Shown one piece after another: positions 36,961-46,173 of a stretch of 64,000 nucleotides of DNA. The DNA is taken from positions 1 to 64,000 of the forward strand of contig BQJK01000003.1 in NCBI GenBank assembly GCA_021604665.1, given 5' to 3'. The notes below the pieces were generated by a model that made no database searches, had not been told where the DNA came from, and saw only the letters and a list, made by a program, of their open reading frames with translations. The position numbers and the translations under genes were made by a program. This DNA is from Rhodomicrobium sp. (GTDB lineage: Bacteria; Pseudomonadota; Alphaproteobacteria; Rhizobiales; HXMU1428-3). Every line of letters begins with the position of its first letter. Within the stretch, counting starts at the first letter, position 1.

Positions 36961-37488
36961 TTAGACTTTTTGGCCGCGGATTATGGCATCTGTCAGGTCG
37001 CGCACCGCACCAGAGCCGCCGGGCCGCTCTGTTATATAGTGCGAAATAGCTTTTACCTCGGTCACTGCGTTTGGCACGGTGATGGCGAAGCCAACTTTCT
37101 CAAGAAGAGGGATGTCGTTCACATCATCTGCGATATGGGCGACTTCATCCATAGTGATACCAAGCTCTGCCGCTGTTTGGGTAATGGTGGTTAGCTTATC
37201 TTCAACACCGGTAAAGCAATAGGTAAGACCGAGAATTTCAGCCCGTTTATCAATAGCGCCCGTTTTGCTTTGGGTGATTAGGCAGGTTTTAACCCCGGTT
37301 TTCATCAACAGTTTTAGGCCCATGCCATCCAGCACATGAAATTTTGCCATCATATGACCGGTCGCATCATAATATAGGCCGCCATCTGTCATGACACCAT
37401 CGCAATCACAGCAGAGCAGTTTGATGTGGCTGAACTCTGGGTAATTATTTTGAGGGGTGAGTGGTTTTAATTTGGGTATCGTGGTCAT
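36961..37488 (-). CDS. KdsC-like HAD phosphatase
   Basis: 175 residues, a cap-less HAD hydrolase of the C0 type that usually forms tetramers. Nucleophile Asp28 and Asp30 are in CCDCDGVMTDGG; the second Asp pair is in AHIADDVNDIPLLE. This family includes 3-deoxy-manno-octulosonate 8-phosphate phosphatase and related nonulosonate phosphatases. The N terminus is about 20 residues longer than minimal KdsC. It neighbours a glycosyltransferase, so a surface-sugar role is reasonable, though Kdo or another 2-keto sugar cannot be decided here. Confidence 0.85.
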   Translation of the reverse strand: MTTIPKLKPLTPQNNYPEFSHIKLLCCDCDGVMTDGGLYYDATGHMMAKFHVLDGMGLKLLMKTGVKTCLITQSKTGAIDKRAEILGLTYCFTGVEDKLTTITQTAAELGITMDEVAHIADDVNDIPLLEKVGFAITVPNAVTEVKAISHYITERPGGSGAVRDLTDAIIRGQKV

Positions 37489-37510
37489 ACGAGCGTGGTG
37501 CTTTTCTGTT

Positions 37511-38518
37511 TTATTTGCAAATTGAGATAGGGGGACGGCGGAGAAGACGGGCTTTCAGGCAGCGACTGAGCCCTTCAAATGCCCCAAGTGCGCGGCCTAT
37601 CTGAATGGTTTTTGGCCCTGCTGCCGTTATGATTTGTTTGAAGCTTTCAGTGATGATCATGGCGTAAAAACGCGGCAAGCTAAAATTTTTATAAGTGCTG
37701 ACCAAAAGATTGCGGCGCAAAACTGCAATGCACCCTTCTTCTCGGGCCTGCTCAAAGTTCAGGGGGGGGGCGGCTGCCTGTTGTGTTGCCCGCGCAGAGG
37801 CGCAGATGAATAACGGTTCTTCACGGCCGATGGGATAGCTAAAGAGCAGATCTTCATAACTCATTGTTTCATTCATCAGGCGGGGGAGGGCATAGGATTC
37901 TAAAATATCGCGCCGCCATGCCACCGCCTGACCGGGCAACCATTCAGTGCGCCGACTTTTACTGAGGTTATGGAGCGCCGTGTTATAGCCATTGACCAAC
38001 AACTTGCCTGGTGGGTGATCTGCGCTAGAAAATAGCGCGCTGAGACCTGAGCTTTGCTCTTGCTTCTCACCAGGATGCTGCTGGCTGATTGCGTCATCCT
38101 CTTGCTGATCAGTGGGGCTGGCTACCTGCAAATTACAGCCAACACCAGCTGGCGGAGAGGTTTGGCTGTTCCAGAAATAGACCAGATTGGCCATGGCCTC
38201 TGGCGCAAGGCTGATGCCTTCATCCAGCATCATGATCACAGTTGCATCCTGGGGCACATTGGCCAGCGCTAAAGAGCGCCGGGCACGGCGGCCTGTTTCT
38301 GTTGCGGTGAGCCAGGTTAGGGGCATGCGTTTTTCCATGGAACCGGCTAACTGTGTCAGGGCCTGAAACTCTGTGCTTTCTTCTGCCAAAGCTGGCAGGG
38401 CGATTAAAATGCTGCCTACTGCAACGGTTTGCTGGGCGAGACTTTCCAGTGTGACGGCCAGATGTTCAGTGGTTTCGCTGGCCGCAGTTATGATGGTTAT
38501 GTTTTCTGAATTCAGCAT
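37511..38518 (-). CDS. Family 2-like glycosyltransferase
   Basis: 335 residues with a GT-A fold N terminus (NITIITAASETTEHLAVTLESLAQQ) and a degenerate metal site, MMLDEGISL in place of the usual DxD. The middle is rich in polar residues and low in conservation. It is upstream of and on the same strand as the KdsC-like gene, 22 bases apart, so the two are likely an operon. Acceptor and donor unknown. Confidence 0.7.
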   Translation of the reverse strand: MLNSENITIITAASETTEHLAVTLESLAQQTVAVGSILIALPALAEESTEFQALTQLAGSMEKRMPLTWLTATETGRRARRSLALANVPQDATVIMMLDEGISLAPEAMANLVYFWNSQTSPPAGVGCNLQVASPTDQQEDDAISQQHPGEKQEQSSGLSALFSSADHPPGKLLVNGYNTALHNLSKSRRTEWLPGQAVAWRRDILESYALPRLMNETMSYEDLLFSYPIGREEPLFICASARATQQAAAPPLNFEQAREEGCIAVLRRNLLVSTYKNFSLPRFYAMIITESFKQIITAAGPKTIQIGRALGAFEGLSRCLKARLLRRPPISICK

Positions 38519-38903
38519 CGGCGACGGTGACTGGCTCTCAATAAATCATAATGCAGGGCTGTGAAGCAGGCTTTGGCGATGGAGCCGTGGATTGCTCATG
38601 ACACTATATAGGGGAAATTTAGAAGCGTAACTCCGTAGTCTTATTTTTGTATCTGGGTTTTGTATCAGCCTAGAATCACGGCGGCAATAAGGTTAAGGGC
38701 TAACTTTCTTTCACTCACCTTTAAGAAAAATAACGACGGGGCTAGTGCCTCTCTCTCGTATCAATTAGCTAATGTGCGTATAGCTGCGCTACATAACAAT
38801 ATTATGCTGCCACTGGAAATGCCGTCTTTAAGGCTTATATGGACCTAAAATGGCGAGAGGTTAACTTTGGCTGCAGCGCTGCCTGATTAAAAGAAAGATT
38901 ATA
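38519..38903. other. Divergent region between the glycosyltransferase and the YdjM-like gene
   Basis: 385 bases with no gene recognised, AT-rich. It must carry promoters in both directions. Confidence 0.4.
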
Positions 38904-39932
38904 ATGGATTCTGTGACGCAGTTTTTACTTGGTGCCAGTGTATCGGCAGCACTCCTTGGGCCGCGCCATGGGATTAAAGCCGCGCTTATTGGCGGTGTGG
39001 TTGCAACCCTACCGGACCTTGATACTTTCATCCGGCATGAGAATGTTATTGAAAATGTTACCCGCCACCGGGGGTTTAGCCATTCTTTGCTGGTGCAAAC
39101 GGCTGCGGCGCCATTGATCGCCGGTGCGATTAAGGTGATATTTCGCAAGCAACAGTTTGATTTTCCGCGTTTGTTGCTCACCGTTTGGCTGGCGCTTATT
39201 ACCCATAGCCTGCTTGATAGCCTGACAACCTATGGCACGCAGATTTTTTGGCCGCTGGAGGCAGGGCCGCCAGCTGCCTTGCCAAGTGTTTTCATCATTG
39301 ATCCTGTTTACACGCTCACCTTGCTGCTTGGTATTGTTTGCTATTTCATTTTTGTCAGGCGGCGGCCACAGCGGGCGTCGCTCTGGGTGCGGAGCTGCCT
39401 TGCCTTGGGCACCGCTTACCTTGCTGCCGGGTTGCTTGGCCATAACGTTGTGCTGAACCGGGCCATGGCGGACCCGGCCTTAGCAGGTAAGAAAATCCAT
39501 GTGCAGCCAACACCGTTTAATATTGTTTATTGGCAGGTGCTGGCGGTTGATGAGCGGCATTATTATACAGCGGCAACAAGTTTACTGCGCGGCTGCCCGC
39601 ATCTTGATGTGAAGCGATATGAGCGGATCAGCTCGCCCTCTGTGCTGCGCTTCTCTGGTGTGGGTGAGGCGTTGTCACCCTCTGTTAAGCGGTATGAGTG
39701 GTTCACTGATGGGTTTTATACTTACAAAGAGGTCGAAGGCGGGCTTGCGATCTCTGATCTGCGCATTGGATTTGCGCCGGTGTTTCCTTTTTCTTTCAAA
39801 ATTGCGGCGCTGGGTGCAGATGGTTTAAAAATGATCAAGCCTGAACGTGAGCGAAGTGGACGCTCTGCCCGGTTGGAGCAGGTTTCTAAGATTTTTGAAG
39901 CGGCCAAAACTGTGCCGCAAAAATGTCATTAG
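38904..39932 (+). CDS. YdjM-like membrane-bound metal-dependent hydrolase
   Basis: 342 residues. The N-terminal half carries about four membrane segments and the metal-binding signature: ATLPDLDTF (about 35-43), RHRGFSHSLL (about 53-62) and THSLLDSLTTYGTQIFWP (about 96-113). The C-terminal 150 residues are soluble. The family (DUF457/YdjM) is membrane-bound with presumed zinc-hydrolase activity; substrate unknown. Stand-alone, convergent with the sugar transferase. Confidence 0.87.
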   Translation: MDSVTQFLLGASVSAALLGPRHGIKAALIGGVVATLPDLDTFIRHENVIENVTRHRGFSHSLLVQTAAAPLIAGAIKVIFRKQQFDFPRLLLTVWLALITHSLLDSLTTYGTQIFWPLEAGPPAALPSVFIIDPVYTLTLLLGIVCYFIFVRRRPQRASLWVRSCLALGTAYLAAGLLGHNVVLNRAMADPALAGKKIHVQPTPFNIVYWQVLAVDERHYYTAATSLLRGCPHLDVKRYERISSPSVLRFSGVGEALSPSVKRYEWFTDGFYTYKEVEGGLAISDLRIGFAPVFPFSFKIAALGADGLKMIKPERERSGRSARLEQVSKIFEAAKTVPQKCH

Positions 39933-39957
39933 ATTATACTGAATGAGCTTGCATTGT

Positions 39958-40515
39958 TTATGCGGTTTTAGCGGATTTTTTGCCATAAGCTATATGGGTG
40001 AAAGTGCGGAGTATAATCAGAAGATCACCGCAAAAGTTGCGGTTCGCGGCGTAATAGCCATCTATGCTGGCTAACCTTTCCGGGGCTGACATATCCACCC
40101 CATGCACTTGTGCCAGACCAGTGATGCCGGGCAATACAGTCAACGCGCCGCTGGCCATTCGGGCTTTAATTAATTCATCTTGTGAGGGCAGGCAGGGCCG
40201 GGGACCGACCAGAGCCATTTCACCCTTTAGTACATTGATCAGTTGTGGCAGCTCATCCAGCTTGGTGCGGCGGAGGATATGGCCAATTTTAGTGACGCTG
40301 GCCGTTTGCACCTTATGAGTTGGCCGGTCACCAGTGCCCACGGCCATAGTGCGGAATTTAATGCAGGTGAAGGGCAGGCCGCCTTTACCGATGCGGATCT
40401 GGTTGAACATGGCACCGCCTTCAGAATCACGGCGAATAAGCCAGATGATCACCAGCATTAGCGGCGCGGCCAAGATCAACCCGATGGCAGCAAAAATGCT
40501 ATCCAGAACACGCAT
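39958..40515 (-). CDS. Short monotopic sugar-1-phosphate transferase (undecaprenyl-phosphate type)
   Basis: 185 residues from the ATG at 40515, with a strong GGAGG just upstream. An N-terminal membrane helix (about 5-23) is followed by FTCIKFRTM, the catalytic RRTKLDELPQLINVLKGEMALVGPRP and PGITGLAQVHG. This is the PglC/WcaJ C-terminal domain that loads a first sugar phosphate onto undecaprenyl phosphate for polysaccharide or glycoprotein synthesis. No flippase or polymerase is adjacent. Confidence 0.92.
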   Translation of the reverse strand: MRVLDSIFAAIGLILAAPLMLVIIWLIRRDSEGGAMFNQIRIGKGGLPFTCIKFRTMAVGTGDRPTHKVQTASVTKIGHILRRTKLDELPQLINVLKGEMALVGPRPCLPSQDELIKARMASGALTVLPGITGLAQVHGVDMSAPERLASIDGYYAANRNFCGDLLIILRTFTHIAYGKKSAKTA

Positions 40516-40622
40516 GGGGCCTCCGTTTACCTCTGTTAACATCCTGATTATTCATGACACTTATGGCGTTTATCCGGGGTTATAAGTGATGAAGCCGGTT
40601 GGGGCAATTTTATTCATTACAG

Positions 40623-42512
40623 CTATTGGGTTTCACTTTCAGTGCTCTCCGCCTCAGCGCCAAGAAAGCCGCCGGATTGGCGGGCCCATAGGGAGGCGTA
40701 TATGCCGCCCTTGTCTATCAGTGCTTTATGGGAGCCATCCTCAACGATTTTACCATGATCCATAATGATCAGCCGGTCCATCTCGGCGATGGTGGAGAGG
40801 CGGTGGGCAATGGCGATCACTGTTTTGCCTTGCATCATATTGGTTAGCTGCTGCTGGATGATCGCTTCAACTTCAGAATCGAGCGCTGATGTGGCTTCAT
40901 CCAATATCAAGATGGGGGCGTTTTTTAGCAGCACCCTAGCGATAGCAATCCGTTGCCGTTGACCGCCAGAGAGCTTAACCCCCCGATCACCGACCAGGGT
41001 ATCATATCCTTTGCGGCCTTTATTATCGCTAAGATTTTTGATGAAGTGATGGGCCTCTGCTTGCTCGGCAGCGCGCAGCATGTCTGCCTCATCGGCTTCT
41101 GGCGTGCCATAGGTCAGGTTATCTCGGATCGAGCGGTGCAAGAGCGAGGTATCCTGCGTAACCATGCCGATTTGCCGGCGCAAACTTTCCTGGGTCACTT
41201 TAGAAATATCCTGACCATCTATCATGATGGCCCCGGACTGGATATCGTAAAGGCGGAGGAGGAGGTTAACCAGGGTTGATTTGCCAGCCCCTGAGCGCCC
41301 CACTAAGCCCACTTTTTGCCCTGGCTGTATATCGAGATTAAAATTGCGGATAACCGGTAGGCTATACTCCACCTCGCTCTCAATAATCTCACCATAATCA
41401 AAAGAAACATCCTTAAAGGAAATAGCTCCTTCAGAGACGCTAAGTTCTTTAGCGTAGCTATGGTCTGTGACAGTGTGGGGCTTTGAGATTGTTTCCATGC
41501 CCTCTTCCACAGTGCCGGCATTTTCAAAAACACCATTGGCAATTTCCATCACCCAAGCGGCCATGTTGCGCAGCTGCACTGTGAGGGGGAGGGCCATAGC
41601 AACTTCGCCAATTGTGATGACGCCTTGTTGCCATAAAAAAATGGCGAGACTGCCGACACCAAGCATGAGGCCGCCATTTATCACATGCAGTGCAAACCAC
41701 ATATAGGTGAAATGACGGAAGAGATTTTGGATCTCTTTTGTGTGCTGCTTGATGCCACTGGCGACATATTGGTCCTCAAAAGCGCGGCCAGCAAACAGCT
41801 TCACAGTTTGGATGTTTGTGTAACTATCAACCAGGCGGCCCGTGAGCATTGAGTGTACCTCTGACATGATGGCGGCCTGGCGGCGTATGCGAGGCAGGAA
41901 GTAAAACAGCACGCCGATGTAAGCGGCCAGCCAGCAGAGAATAGGGATGGTGAGAACAAGCGAGGCTGAACCAATGAAAAGCAGTGCTGATAGCACAAAG
42001 GACAGCACATACCAGATGCTATCTTGCACACTCATGACACTGGCTCGAAGCGCCATGCCGGTTTGCATCACCTTGGTTGCGATGCGACCAGCAAAATCAC
42101 TTTGGAAAAAGTTGAGCGACTGGCGGGCGACATGATTGTGGCTTTGCCAGCGGATAAGATTCGTGAAGCCGGGAAATTGAGCGTGATGGGAAACCAGCAT
42201 TTGCGCGAATGCCAGAAAGGGACGGGCGATCAATAATGCTAATATGCCAAAGAACATCCACTTGCCATCAGCCCAGACTGTCTCTGGTGTGGTTTTTGTA
42301 AACAGATCTACGATCCACCCGACAAACACTGGAATGATGGCATCTGTGAAGGCGCTAATAGCAGAGATGACGCAAGCAACCGAGACGATTGGCCAGATTT
42401 GGCGAAGAAAATAGAAATAGAAAGCGTAAAGATCTGAAGGTGGCTGAGTGTCCTTCGCCAGGGTTAGCGGGTCTATGCGGTTTTCAAACCATGTGAATAT
42501 GCGCTCTAGCAT
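40623..42512 (-). CDS. ABC transporter, fused permease and ATP-binding (MsbA/AtmA-like exporter)
   Basis: 629 residues. Six membrane helices occupy about 35-310; the nucleotide-binding domain has Walker A GRSGAGKST, signature LSGGQRQR and Walker B ILILDEATSALD. It is a homodimeric exporter; lipid, peptide or Fe-S-related cargo cannot be told apart by sequence. On the same strand as, and 179 bases after, the type I secretion ABC gene. Confidence 0.9.
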   Translation of the reverse strand: MLERIFTWFENRIDPLTLAKDTQPPSDLYAFYFYFLRQIWPIVSVACVISAISAFTDAIIPVFVGWIVDLFTKTTPETVWADGKWMFFGILALLIARPFLAFAQMLVSHHAQFPGFTNLIRWQSHNHVARQSLNFFQSDFAGRIATKVMQTGMALRASVMSVQDSIWYVLSFVLSALLFIGSASLVLTIPILCWLAAYIGVLFYFLPRIRRQAAIMSEVHSMLTGRLVDSYTNIQTVKLFAGRAFEDQYVASGIKQHTKEIQNLFRHFTYMWFALHVINGGLMLGVGSLAIFLWQQGVITIGEVAMALPLTVQLRNMAAWVMEIANGVFENAGTVEEGMETISKPHTVTDHSYAKELSVSEGAISFKDVSFDYGEIIESEVEYSLPVIRNFNLDIQPGQKVGLVGRSGAGKSTLVNLLLRLYDIQSGAIMIDGQDISKVTQESLRRQIGMVTQDTSLLHRSIRDNLTYGTPEADEADMLRAAEQAEAHHFIKNLSDNKGRKGYDTLVGDRGVKLSGGQRQRIAIARVLLKNAPILILDEATSALDSEVEAIIQQQLTNMMQGKTVIAIAHRLSTIAEMDRLIIMDHGKIVEDGSHKALIDKGGIYASLWARQSGGFLGAEAESTESETQ

Positions 42513-42691
42513 TGGGGGCTGCCCTTAAATTTTACTTATGGATTTGAGAGCGATACGAAAATGTTTTTTGCCTCAGCTTGTGTTTACAAAGCCGCTCAGA
42601 ATAGCGAGCAATTGTGACAAAATCTATTCACAGCTGTGTGATTTTTTTATGGGTCCACCGTGGGCGCTTTTCATAGCTCTCCCCATTTGTT

Positions 42692-44422
42692 TTAAGCTTC
42701 GCTGGTAGCAAGTGCTTTTTCTGGTTGGAGATTTGAATGGCTTGCCTTGATGCCCGGGCCGCCCTGAAATATCTGATCTTTTGGTGCCAGACGGGCAAGC
42801 TGCCCCGCTTTCATTATGGCAATTGTTTCACAAGCGGCAAGCGCGCTTGGCCGATGAGTAATGACAACGCAAATACCGCCCCGTGCTTTGACAGAGGAGA
42901 TGGCTTTGGTGAGCGCTAAGTCCCCCGCATGATCGAGATTGGAATTTGGCTCATCAAGCACAACAAGAAACGGGTCATCATATAAGGCACGGGCCAGCCC
43001 AATGCGCTGACGCTGGCCGCCGGAAAGACTTGTGCCTTCTGAACCAAGCTCAGTTTGGTAGCCATTTTTGAAGGTAACTACCATGTCATGAATGCCAGCC
43101 GCCTTGGCGGCGATGATGATTTTTTCGCTGTTGGGAGTTGGGTCAAAACGGCAAATATTCTCTGCGATGCTGCCATCCAGCAAGCTGGTTTCTTGCGGTA
43201 AGTAGCCTATATGTTTGCCCAGTTCATCCGGTTGCCATTGGCTTAGGTCTGCGCCATCCAGCCGGATATGGCCTTTAAGCAACGGCCACACACCGGTGAG
43301 CGCACGGGCTAGGGTTGATTTGCCGCTGCCTGTATGGCCAATGACCCCCAGCGCTTGCCCGGCCTTCAATTCTAAGCTCATGTCTTTAACCAGAACGCTG
43401 CCAGTAAGCGGGGCTGTGATGGTGATAGCTTCAACCCGCAGGTTATGTTCAGGGGGCGGTAGTTTCAGGGTGTCTTTATCTGTTTTTAAGGCTGTTAATG
43501 TTTCGCCTATGCGCTTGTAACTGCGGCGAGCGGCGATGAGGCTTTTCCATTGGCTTATGGCAAGGTCAACCGGGGCGAGAGCTCTTGCCGAGGCAACAGA
43601 GGCGGCAATGATGGCACCAGCTGAGAGCTCTCCTTTGATTGTCAGATAAGCGCCAAGCCCCAACACAGCCGATTGCAGGATCATGCGAAAAACTTTTGAA
43701 AGGCTTGCAAAACTACTGGTCAAATCATTAATGCCTGTTTGCAATTTGACTTGAGCGGCGTTTGAAATTTCATAGCGGGCAACAGCGCGGCCCGCAAAGC
43801 CCATGGCATGGATGACATCCGCATTTTTTAACTGTGTTTCGGCGAGTTTTGCGCGGCTTAATTCCGCGCGGCTGGCAGCGAAACTGCGCTTTCTGGTTAC
43901 GATTTCAGTCAGTAAGGTAAGGCCGGTAAGTAGCAACGCGCCGCCAATCGCTAACCAGCCTAACCAGGGGTGCAGGAGATAAATGAAAGCGATGTATAAC
44001 GGCATAAAGGGGAGATCAAATAAGGCTTGGGGCCCTTGAGTTGAGAGAAAATTACGCACAATATCCACATCGCGGCCTCTTTCTCTCGCTTCGGCCAGTG
44101 AATGGCCAAAGCGGGGCATATCTATCACCACTTTATGGGTGAGGGGAGAAAGTCTTTCATCTAACCGCGCGCCGAGCCGCACTAATATTTGTGCGCGGGT
44201 CACATCGAGCAGCCCCTGGAAAAGATAGAGCGATAACGCCAAAAGTGTTAGAGCCGCCAGTGTGGGAAGGCTTTGGCTCGTCAGTGCCCGGTCATAGATT
44301 TGGAGCATGTATATCGCACCGGTGAGGGCTAAGATATTCACTACCGCTGATATGAGAAAAATAAAACAAACGGCCCCTTTAAGCCGACCGCTGATTTCAC
44401 CTGGCAGTTGCTTGCCACTCAT
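42692..44422 (-). CDS. Type I secretion ABC permease/ATPase (PrtD-like)
   Basis: 576 residues from the ATG at 44422. The membrane domain begins with the PrtD-family motif LALTGAIYMLQIYDRALTSQ, and the ATPase domain has GHTGSGKST, LSGGQRQRIGLARAL and VVLDEPNSNLD. PrtD-type proteins power type I secretion of proteases, lipases or RTX proteins. No membrane-fusion protein, TolC partner or RTX substrate is next to it, so the partners are elsewhere or the complex is incomplete. A repeat copy begins 18 bases upstream of its start. Confidence 0.9.
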   Translation of the reverse strand: MSGKQLPGEISGRLKGAVCFIFLISAVVNILALTGAIYMLQIYDRALTSQSLPTLAALTLLALSLYLFQGLLDVTRAQILVRLGARLDERLSPLTHKVVIDMPRFGHSLAEARERGRDVDIVRNFLSTQGPQALFDLPFMPLYIAFIYLLHPWLGWLAIGGALLLTGLTLLTEIVTRKRSFAASRAELSRAKLAETQLKNADVIHAMGFAGRAVARYEISNAAQVKLQTGINDLTSSFASLSKVFRMILQSAVLGLGAYLTIKGELSAGAIIAASVASARALAPVDLAISQWKSLIAARRSYKRIGETLTALKTDKDTLKLPPPEHNLRVEAITITAPLTGSVLVKDMSLELKAGQALGVIGHTGSGKSTLARALTGVWPLLKGHIRLDGADLSQWQPDELGKHIGYLPQETSLLDGSIAENICRFDPTPNSEKIIIAAKAAGIHDMVVTFKNGYQTELGSEGTSLSGGQRQRIGLARALYDDPFLVVLDEPNSNLDHAGDLALTKAISSVKARGGICVVITHRPSALAACETIAIMKAGQLARLAPKDQIFQGGPGIKASHSNLQPEKALATSEA

Positions 44423-44440
44423 TTCATAGCCCCCGCGCCG

Positions 44441-44737
44441 CACTATCATTCGTACATCACTGATAGTTCAGAATATTTTGGCTATATTACTTTATTTTTT
44501 ATCTTACACAACAGAAATAGAGACATTATTACTACGTGGTCTGAGGATCTTTTTCTTCATTTCTGTTGCATCGTCGTAAGCTAAACGCCGGTTTTATTCA
44601 TCCGATATACTTTAGCCGCCGCTTTCCCAATCCGGGCGGCGCGCTGATGGATAATTGATTTGACCTTGCCTCCGTCTTTGCTTTTATGGACACGCCTTTC
44701 AACATGTCCCCGTAGCTTAGTCGGATAGAGCATCGGA
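44441..44737 (+). repeat. Left copy of a 297-bp direct repeat
   Basis: Matches 46535-46831 without gaps at about 92% identity (my own reading, some 20 to 25 mismatches). It covers the DNA upstream of tRNA-Arg and ends inside a copy of the tRNA gene. The copies are 2094 bp apart in the same orientation and bound the YCII/HxlR module. In the neighbouring 44423-44853 stretch there is no intact gene. Confidence 0.85.
44706..44737 (+). pseudogene. Truncated tRNA-Arg 5' half
   Basis: 32 bases match the first 32 of the intact tRNA-Arg(CCT) gene at 46800 with two differences (T for C in the D-stem region, A for G before the anticodon stem). The match stops at the end of the 5' anticodon stem, where the intact gene enters its anticodon loop. 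It cannot encode a tRNA. Confidence 0.85.
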
Positions 44738-44835
44738 ATTGGCGTCTCGATGCGACGAGGTGCCGGTACGAAAGCGAGCATTTGCGCGTCCTTGTATGCG
44801 ATCACCTTGGCGATCCCGCAAGGAATGCGCCGCAT
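44738..44835 (-). pseudogene. Fragment of an unknown gene, fused to the tRNA remnant
   Basis: The minus-strand frame reads MRRIPCGIAKVIAYKDAQML...PRRIETPIP, then runs into antisense tRNA sequence. It resembles the C terminus of the 46174-46395 frame (MRRI..VIAYKDAQM..F.P.PRRI.TP), with a short insertion. It looks like a second, diverged copy of that gene's 3' end joined at the tRNA breakpoint. Confidence 0.55.
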
Positions 44836-44853
44836 TAGAGTTCATACCCGCTT

Positions 44854-45171
44854 TTAAGAAGGCATTTGCATCATTTCGGAAACTTCCAATGTGCCTTCAT
44901 ATTTAAAATGCGGACAGTCCATAAGCAGGTTTAATGCAGCATCCATACTCTCCGCCTCAAGAATAGAAAACCCCATGATTGGATGCACAGATGCCTCTGT
45001 AGAAACGCCGTCTTTGGTTAAAACCTTCGTCACACCGACGGGTGTACCGGGATTAACAAGTGCCGCGCCCAGACCTGTTGCCCAGGCTTTCCATTCTTCC
45101 ATGCTTTTTTGGCCTTCTTCGGGCGTTTCGGGTGGCTTGCCGCCGTGATAAGTAAAGATAAATTGAGGCAT
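44854..45171 (-). CDS. YCII-related domain protein
   Basis: 105 residues. The N-terminal MPQFIFTYHGGKPPETPEEG and the central FSILEAESMDAALNLLMDCPHF fit the YCII family, a small ferredoxin-like dimer often found near ECF sigma factors or regulators. Function mostly unknown. It follows the membrane-protein gene by 22 bases on the same strand, so they form a two-gene unit. Confidence 0.85.
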   Translation of the reverse strand: MPQFIFTYHGGKPPETPEEGQKSMEEWKAWATGLGAALVNPGTPVGVTKVLTKDGVSTEASVHPIMGFSILEAESMDAALNLLMDCPHFKYEGTLEVSEMMQMPS

Positions 45172-45193
45172 GTCGTTTCACTCTCTCTGTTGA

Positions 45194-45598
45194 CTATTTC
45201 CGATAGATAAATCCAAGCGCTGCACCGGTCAGGGTAAACTGGATAAATTGAAAGACGGTATGATAAATCAAGAATAGTCCAATCGGTGCGATATTAAACT
45301 TTGCAGCCGTTGCAAACCCCATCGCGGTATAGGTCATCAATCCGACAATGAGATTGAATTTGATTCCGCGAAAAATCGGGTTGCCCTCATTTTTGTTGAA
45401 ATAAGGATAGAGATATCCAATCACAGCCCCCTGGATCACAATGGCCAGCACACCCAAAGGGATAATCGGCTCGGTCCGCGTCATGGCACCCCATGACACA
45501 TACAAATCATGAAACCACATGATGTGCCACGGATACGCCCACGCCATCGTGATTACAAAATAACCCATTGTAAAAAATGTGAGTTTTTTAATCTCCAT
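45194..45598 (-). CDS. Four-helix membrane protein, unknown
   Basis: 134 residues from the ATG at 45598, preceded by AAGGAAAA; an in-frame ATG at 45622 is also possible. Four hydrophobic segments (about 7-24, 41-60, 78-96 and 101-128) with short loops. I recognise no family with confidence. It is divergent from the HxlR gene, with the direct repeat pair in the shared 85-base interval, so it is probably the HxlR target together with the YCII gene. Confidence 0.75.
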   Translation of the reverse strand: MEIKKLTFFTMGYFVITMAWAYPWHIMWFHDLYVSWGAMTRTEPIIPLGVLAIVIQGAVIGYLYPYFNKNEGNPIFRGIKFNLIVGLMTYTAMGFATAAKFNIAPIGLFLIYHTVFQFIQFTLTGAALGFIYRK

Positions 45599-45631
45599 GG
45601 CAAAGTTTTCCTTTTTTCGCATATGGATTAG

Positions 45632-45676
45632 TTCTATGATGAAAGTGGTAGTAGAAACAATTCTATGATGAAAGTG
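45632..45676. promoter_or_regulatory. Candidate HxlR operator: 16-bp direct repeat
   Basis: TTCTATGATGAAAGTG occurs at 45632-45647 and again at 45661-45676, 29 bp apart start to start, between the divergent membrane-protein and HxlR starts. HxlR-family proteins are known to bind paired direct repeats in the Bacillus hxl promoter. Binding here is inference. Confidence 0.55.
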
Positions 45677-45683
45677 AAAAATC

Positions 45684-46121
45684 GTGGTTGCCAAGATTGA
45701 GCACAAAACCCGTACCGGATGCCCTGTGGCCTGCTCGCTTGATATTGTAGGTGACCATTGGACGCTCTTGATTGTCCGCAATCTGATGTTTTTAGGCCTA
45801 CATGAATATAAGGACATGCTGGGCACTGAAGAGAAAATCTCTAGCAGTGTTCTGTCTGACCGCCTGAAAAAGCTGGAGCAGGACGGCGTCATTGCTTCCA
45901 TTTCCCACCCCGAAAGCGGACGCAGAAAACTTTATTACCTTACCCCTATAGGTAAAGACCTTATCGATGTGATGGTTGGTATTGTTATTTGGGCGAATAA
46001 GCATTTAAGCGCGTGGCTCAAAATACCTGCTGACAAAAAAGCATTGCTGGAAAACGACCCCCAAAAATTTAAGGCTGTTGTTTTAAGCCAACTGGAAATT
46101 TGGGAGAAGGAATATTTGTGA
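45684..46121 (+). CDS. HxlR family winged-helix regulator
   Basis: 145 residues from a GTG at 45684; no in-frame ATG lies upstream. The domain starts CPVACSLDIVGDHWTLLIVRNLM (about 13-35), followed by the recognition helix region ISSSVLSDRLKKLEQDGVI and the wing HPESGRRKLYYLTPIGKDL. Cys13 and Cys17 near the N terminus could be redox-sensing, as in several HxlR relatives. Divergent from the YCII/membrane pair that it probably controls. Confidence 0.9.
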   Translation: MVAKIEHKTRTGCPVACSLDIVGDHWTLLIVRNLMFLGLHEYKDMLGTEEKISSSVLSDRLKKLEQDGVIASISHPESGRRKLYYLTPIGKDLIDVMVGIVIWANKHLSAWLKIPADKKALLENDPQKFKAVVLSQLEIWEKEYL

Positions 46122-46173
46122 GGTGGAGTTGTTTTCTCTAAATCTCTGCGCCCACATATACCAGGGTCGGGGC

